NCBI RefSeq assembly: GCF_026151205.1
Contig: NC_087078.1
Span: 11,889,118 to 11,949,117, forward strand
Source: Bolinopsis microptera
Lineage: Eukaryota > Ctenophora > Tentaculata > Lobata > Bolinopsidae
Direction of reading: 5' to 3'
DNA length: 60,000 nucleotides
Part shown: positions 58,257 to 60,000 of the stretch, piece after piece
How positions within the stretch are numbered: the first letter of the stretch is position 1
Layout of the letters: the number at the start of each line of letters is the position of its first letter
Notes under the pieces: generated by a model
Databases searched by the model: none
What the model saw: only the letters and a program-made list of their open reading frames with translations
Told to the model about the DNA's origin: nothing
Made by a program: the position numbers and the translations under genes

Positions 58257-60000
58257 CTAATCTCTGTCAAGATTACCCACAAGAGAAATGTCCAGTATAT
58301 CAGGATTGATATCATAGAGATTGTCGTTACTGTTGTCCTTGTCTGATGACACATTTATAATCTCCCCTGAGTCCAACATGCTTCCTTGACTCCTCCTTGG
58401 TCTTCGCCCACGCCGAACCTCCAACTTTGCGCGCCACGGTTCAGTGGGTGTTGTTAACTCTGTCATCTCCCGCGCAACCTCTTGCGGCAGGTTATGCTTG
58501 TTTATGTAGTGTCTCCGAAGATCACGCCGTCGGCTGTACCTCGAATTACACATGGTACACTGATTCACTGAGTTTTTGTAGTGCTTCGCTTGTATATGCT
58601 CCTCCAAATGGTCTATTCTGTAACAAGTGTAAGGGCACAATGTGCAGCAAAGTTTGGGCTGGTCTTTTCTTTGAGGAACTTTTTTCACAGGAGGTGGTCC
58701 GTCTGGCGTAATGTCTACGATTTTATCAGCATCCGGTATAACGAGTTCAATAGGAATACTTTTGGGTCCCTGGTGTTGCTTCATTGATTTTATAACGTAG
58801 TGAGGAGACGAAGTGTCAGTTTTCTCTTTTGTTTTGACCTCGTGAGCCCGTCCTATGTGAAGCTCTAACGACATGTTATCCCTGAAGTATTTCTGACATT
58901 CCTTGCATTGAACTTTTGATTTCCTAAGATGCCTTTCAATGAAGTGAAAGTTAAACAACTCTCGTGAAGCGAGAAGTTTTTTGCAGATGTTACAGATCAC
59001 TTCGGGAACTCCAGCACCAGTGGACGTGACCAGAACACTCATCATGCTCCTCAACATGCCACATTTCTCAGATACCATCCAGTCAGTATGATCATCTCCA
59101 ATTTGCTGCACTGCTGCTTTGTAGATTTCTTCAGTAGAATGTTCTCGAAAATGATCTATACTGTGTGCTGTTTCCTTGCAAATGTGGCAAAGAAAGAAGG
59201 TGACGTTTTGTGGTAATGTTATTTCACTAGCGACAGCATCAATACCTTCAACATCATGATCCACTCCATTGCTTTCTATAGTTAGGGATGAAGCAGCAAT
59301 CTCAATAGGTTTCTGTTTTGTGAAGTCAACTTTAGGCAAATTCATATTGAAACCAAGACCGCCCAGTAGATGGCCGTTCATCACATGTTTTTCTAATGGT
59401 TCTTTGTTGGGGAATGTAAGTGTGCAAAAGGAACAAAGGTATCGCTTCATCTCCTTACAGAAGTGAATTTCCTGAATGTGCTCTTCAAATTCTGTAGAAT
59501 CAGTTACCTCTTCGTCACAATATGTACAGCACATTTTCTTCGGAACATTGAGATTTTCCAATTGAAAACTGAAGTCACAGACCAAAGAGTAGTAATCATA
59601 CAGGGTATCACCAAGATTAATTCTGTGCTGAATGATGAGATGTTTATGGAGACCAAGCAGACTGAAATAGATAATCCCACAGAACCTACAAAAGTGAGGC
59701 GAGAAAGCGTGGTGATAAGTCTTGATGTGCTTACTGAGACCAGCCTTGGAGTGTTCAGCAATACCACAGTACATACATGACCAAAATGCTCGACGCTCAG
59801 AGTTGTGACTGTCGGTTGAGATTCCGATGTTGTGGAAGATAATGTAATGCTCCCGCAATGTTCCTGCCCCTACAAAGTTGTCCAGGCACAAGGAACAAGT
59901 TATTGGTGAGTCATTCTCTGATTTGGAACAAAGTGGAATAAATCTCAAATGTTCGATGACAGTGTTGTTGGAATTAAAGACTTTGGTGCAAAATGGACAA
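58257..60000 (-). CDS. C2H2 zinc-finger protein, 5' end beyond the window
   Basis: An open frame without introns from the window edge to a TAG at 58257-58259, 580 codons visible. About eleven C2H2-type units appear in order, e.g. CPFC (first, at the edge, ending in Cys instead of the last His), CSLC, CMYC, CRFC, CTYC, CSFC, CHIC (last His missing), CNIC, CKEC, CTLC and CTMC, each followed at 12-13 residues by HxxxxH or HxxxH. Linkers are not the TGEKP type, so it is not a KRAB-style tandem array; irregular spacing suggests a mix of DNA-binding and other fingers. The tail has an AT-hook-like RRGRRPRR and an acidic region with EIINVSSDKD. It is probably a nuclear regulator; targets are unknown. 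An upstream ATG is not in the window. Confidence 0.85.
   Translation of the reverse strand, partial: CPFCTKVFNSNNTVIEHLRFIPLCSKSENDSPITCSLCLDNFVGAGTLREHYIIFHNIGISTDSHNSERRAFWSCMYCGIAEHSKAGLSKHIKTYHHAFSPHFCRFCGIIYFSLLGLHKHLIIQHRINLGDTLYDYYSLVCDFSFQLENLNVPKKMCCTYCDEEVTDSTEFEEHIQEIHFCKEMKRYLCSFCTLTFPNKEPLEKHVMNGHLLGGLGFNMNLPKVDFTKQKPIEIAASSLTIESNGVDHDVEGIDAVASEITLPQNVTFFLCHICKETAHSIDHFREHSTEEIYKAAVQQIGDDHTDWMVSEKCGMLRSMMSVLVTSTGAGVPEVICNICKKLLASRELFNFHFIERHLRKSKVQCKECQKYFRDNMSLELHIGRAHEVKTKEKTDTSSPHYVIKSMKQHQGPKSIPIELVIPDADKIVDITPDGPPPVKKVPQRKDQPKLCCTLCPYTCYRIDHLEEHIQAKHYKNSVNQCTMCNSRYSRRRDLRRHYINKHNLPQEVAREMTELTTPTEPWRAKLEVRRGRRPRRSQGSMLDSGEIINVSSDKDNSNDNLYDINPDILDISLVGNLDRD

Overview
The window is nuclear DNA of a multicellular animal. 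It holds a 27-exon nucleoporin gene with GT-AG introns, a C2H2 zinc-finger gene, several families of non-LTR retrotransposon, DNA transposons, a Helitron-like element, many micro- and minisatellites, and short TTAGGG-type runs. Nothing bacterial, viral-genome-like or organellar is visible. The RanBP2/Nup358 protein has a TPR N-terminus and SUMO-ligase-type internal repeats but no C-terminal cyclophilin domain. That fits an invertebrate, but the phylum cannot be fixed from sequence alone.

Layout. 1-14.8 kb is gene-free and repeat-rich: C runs, CT and GA microsatellites, a two-arm 12-bp minisatellite, and an indel-ridden second copy of an upstream segment. 14.8-18.2 kb has two arrays of a 21-bp minisatellite, each unit carrying an E-box (CACGTG), separated by a segment that looks like a blend of the array and the unique sequence that follows it. 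18.4-23.9 kb is a nest of transposons: a palindromic MITE inside a LINE inside another LINE, then a third LINE that splits a dispersed repeat. 24.48-27.39 kb is a 2.9-kb inverted repeat flanked by TA. 30.78-31.94 kb may be a small unrecognised gene of seven exons, every intron phase 0. 32.2-37.7 kb is dispersed repeats, an LTR, a long-TIR element and foldback DNA. 39.87-43.09 kb is an element with G-rich hairpin ends enclosing an internally deleted LINE.

The gene-bearing part is 43.4-60.0 kb, all on the minus strand. RANBP2 runs from its ATG at 57295 to its stop at 43626. I traced all 27 exons with compatible splice phases; they give about 2,076 residues once one apparent missing base in exon 21 is allowed for. 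Order: TPR/alpha-helical N-terminus, coiled coil, Pro/Gln-rich linker, a canonical Ran-binding domain, a series of SUMO-ligase-type internal repeats each ending in an unusual C-x-G-C-x-G-C triplet, a second divergent Ran-binding domain, an FG-poor NxFL-rich region and an acidic tail. Upstream of it, in the same orientation, a C2H2 zinc-finger gene runs off the right edge.

The two genes have no obvious shared pathway. Everything else readable is mobile or repetitive DNA. Two segments (about 4.9-6.1 and 15.5-16.4 kb) look so much like noisy or merged copies of neighbouring sequence that assembly error must be excluded before any biology is read into them.
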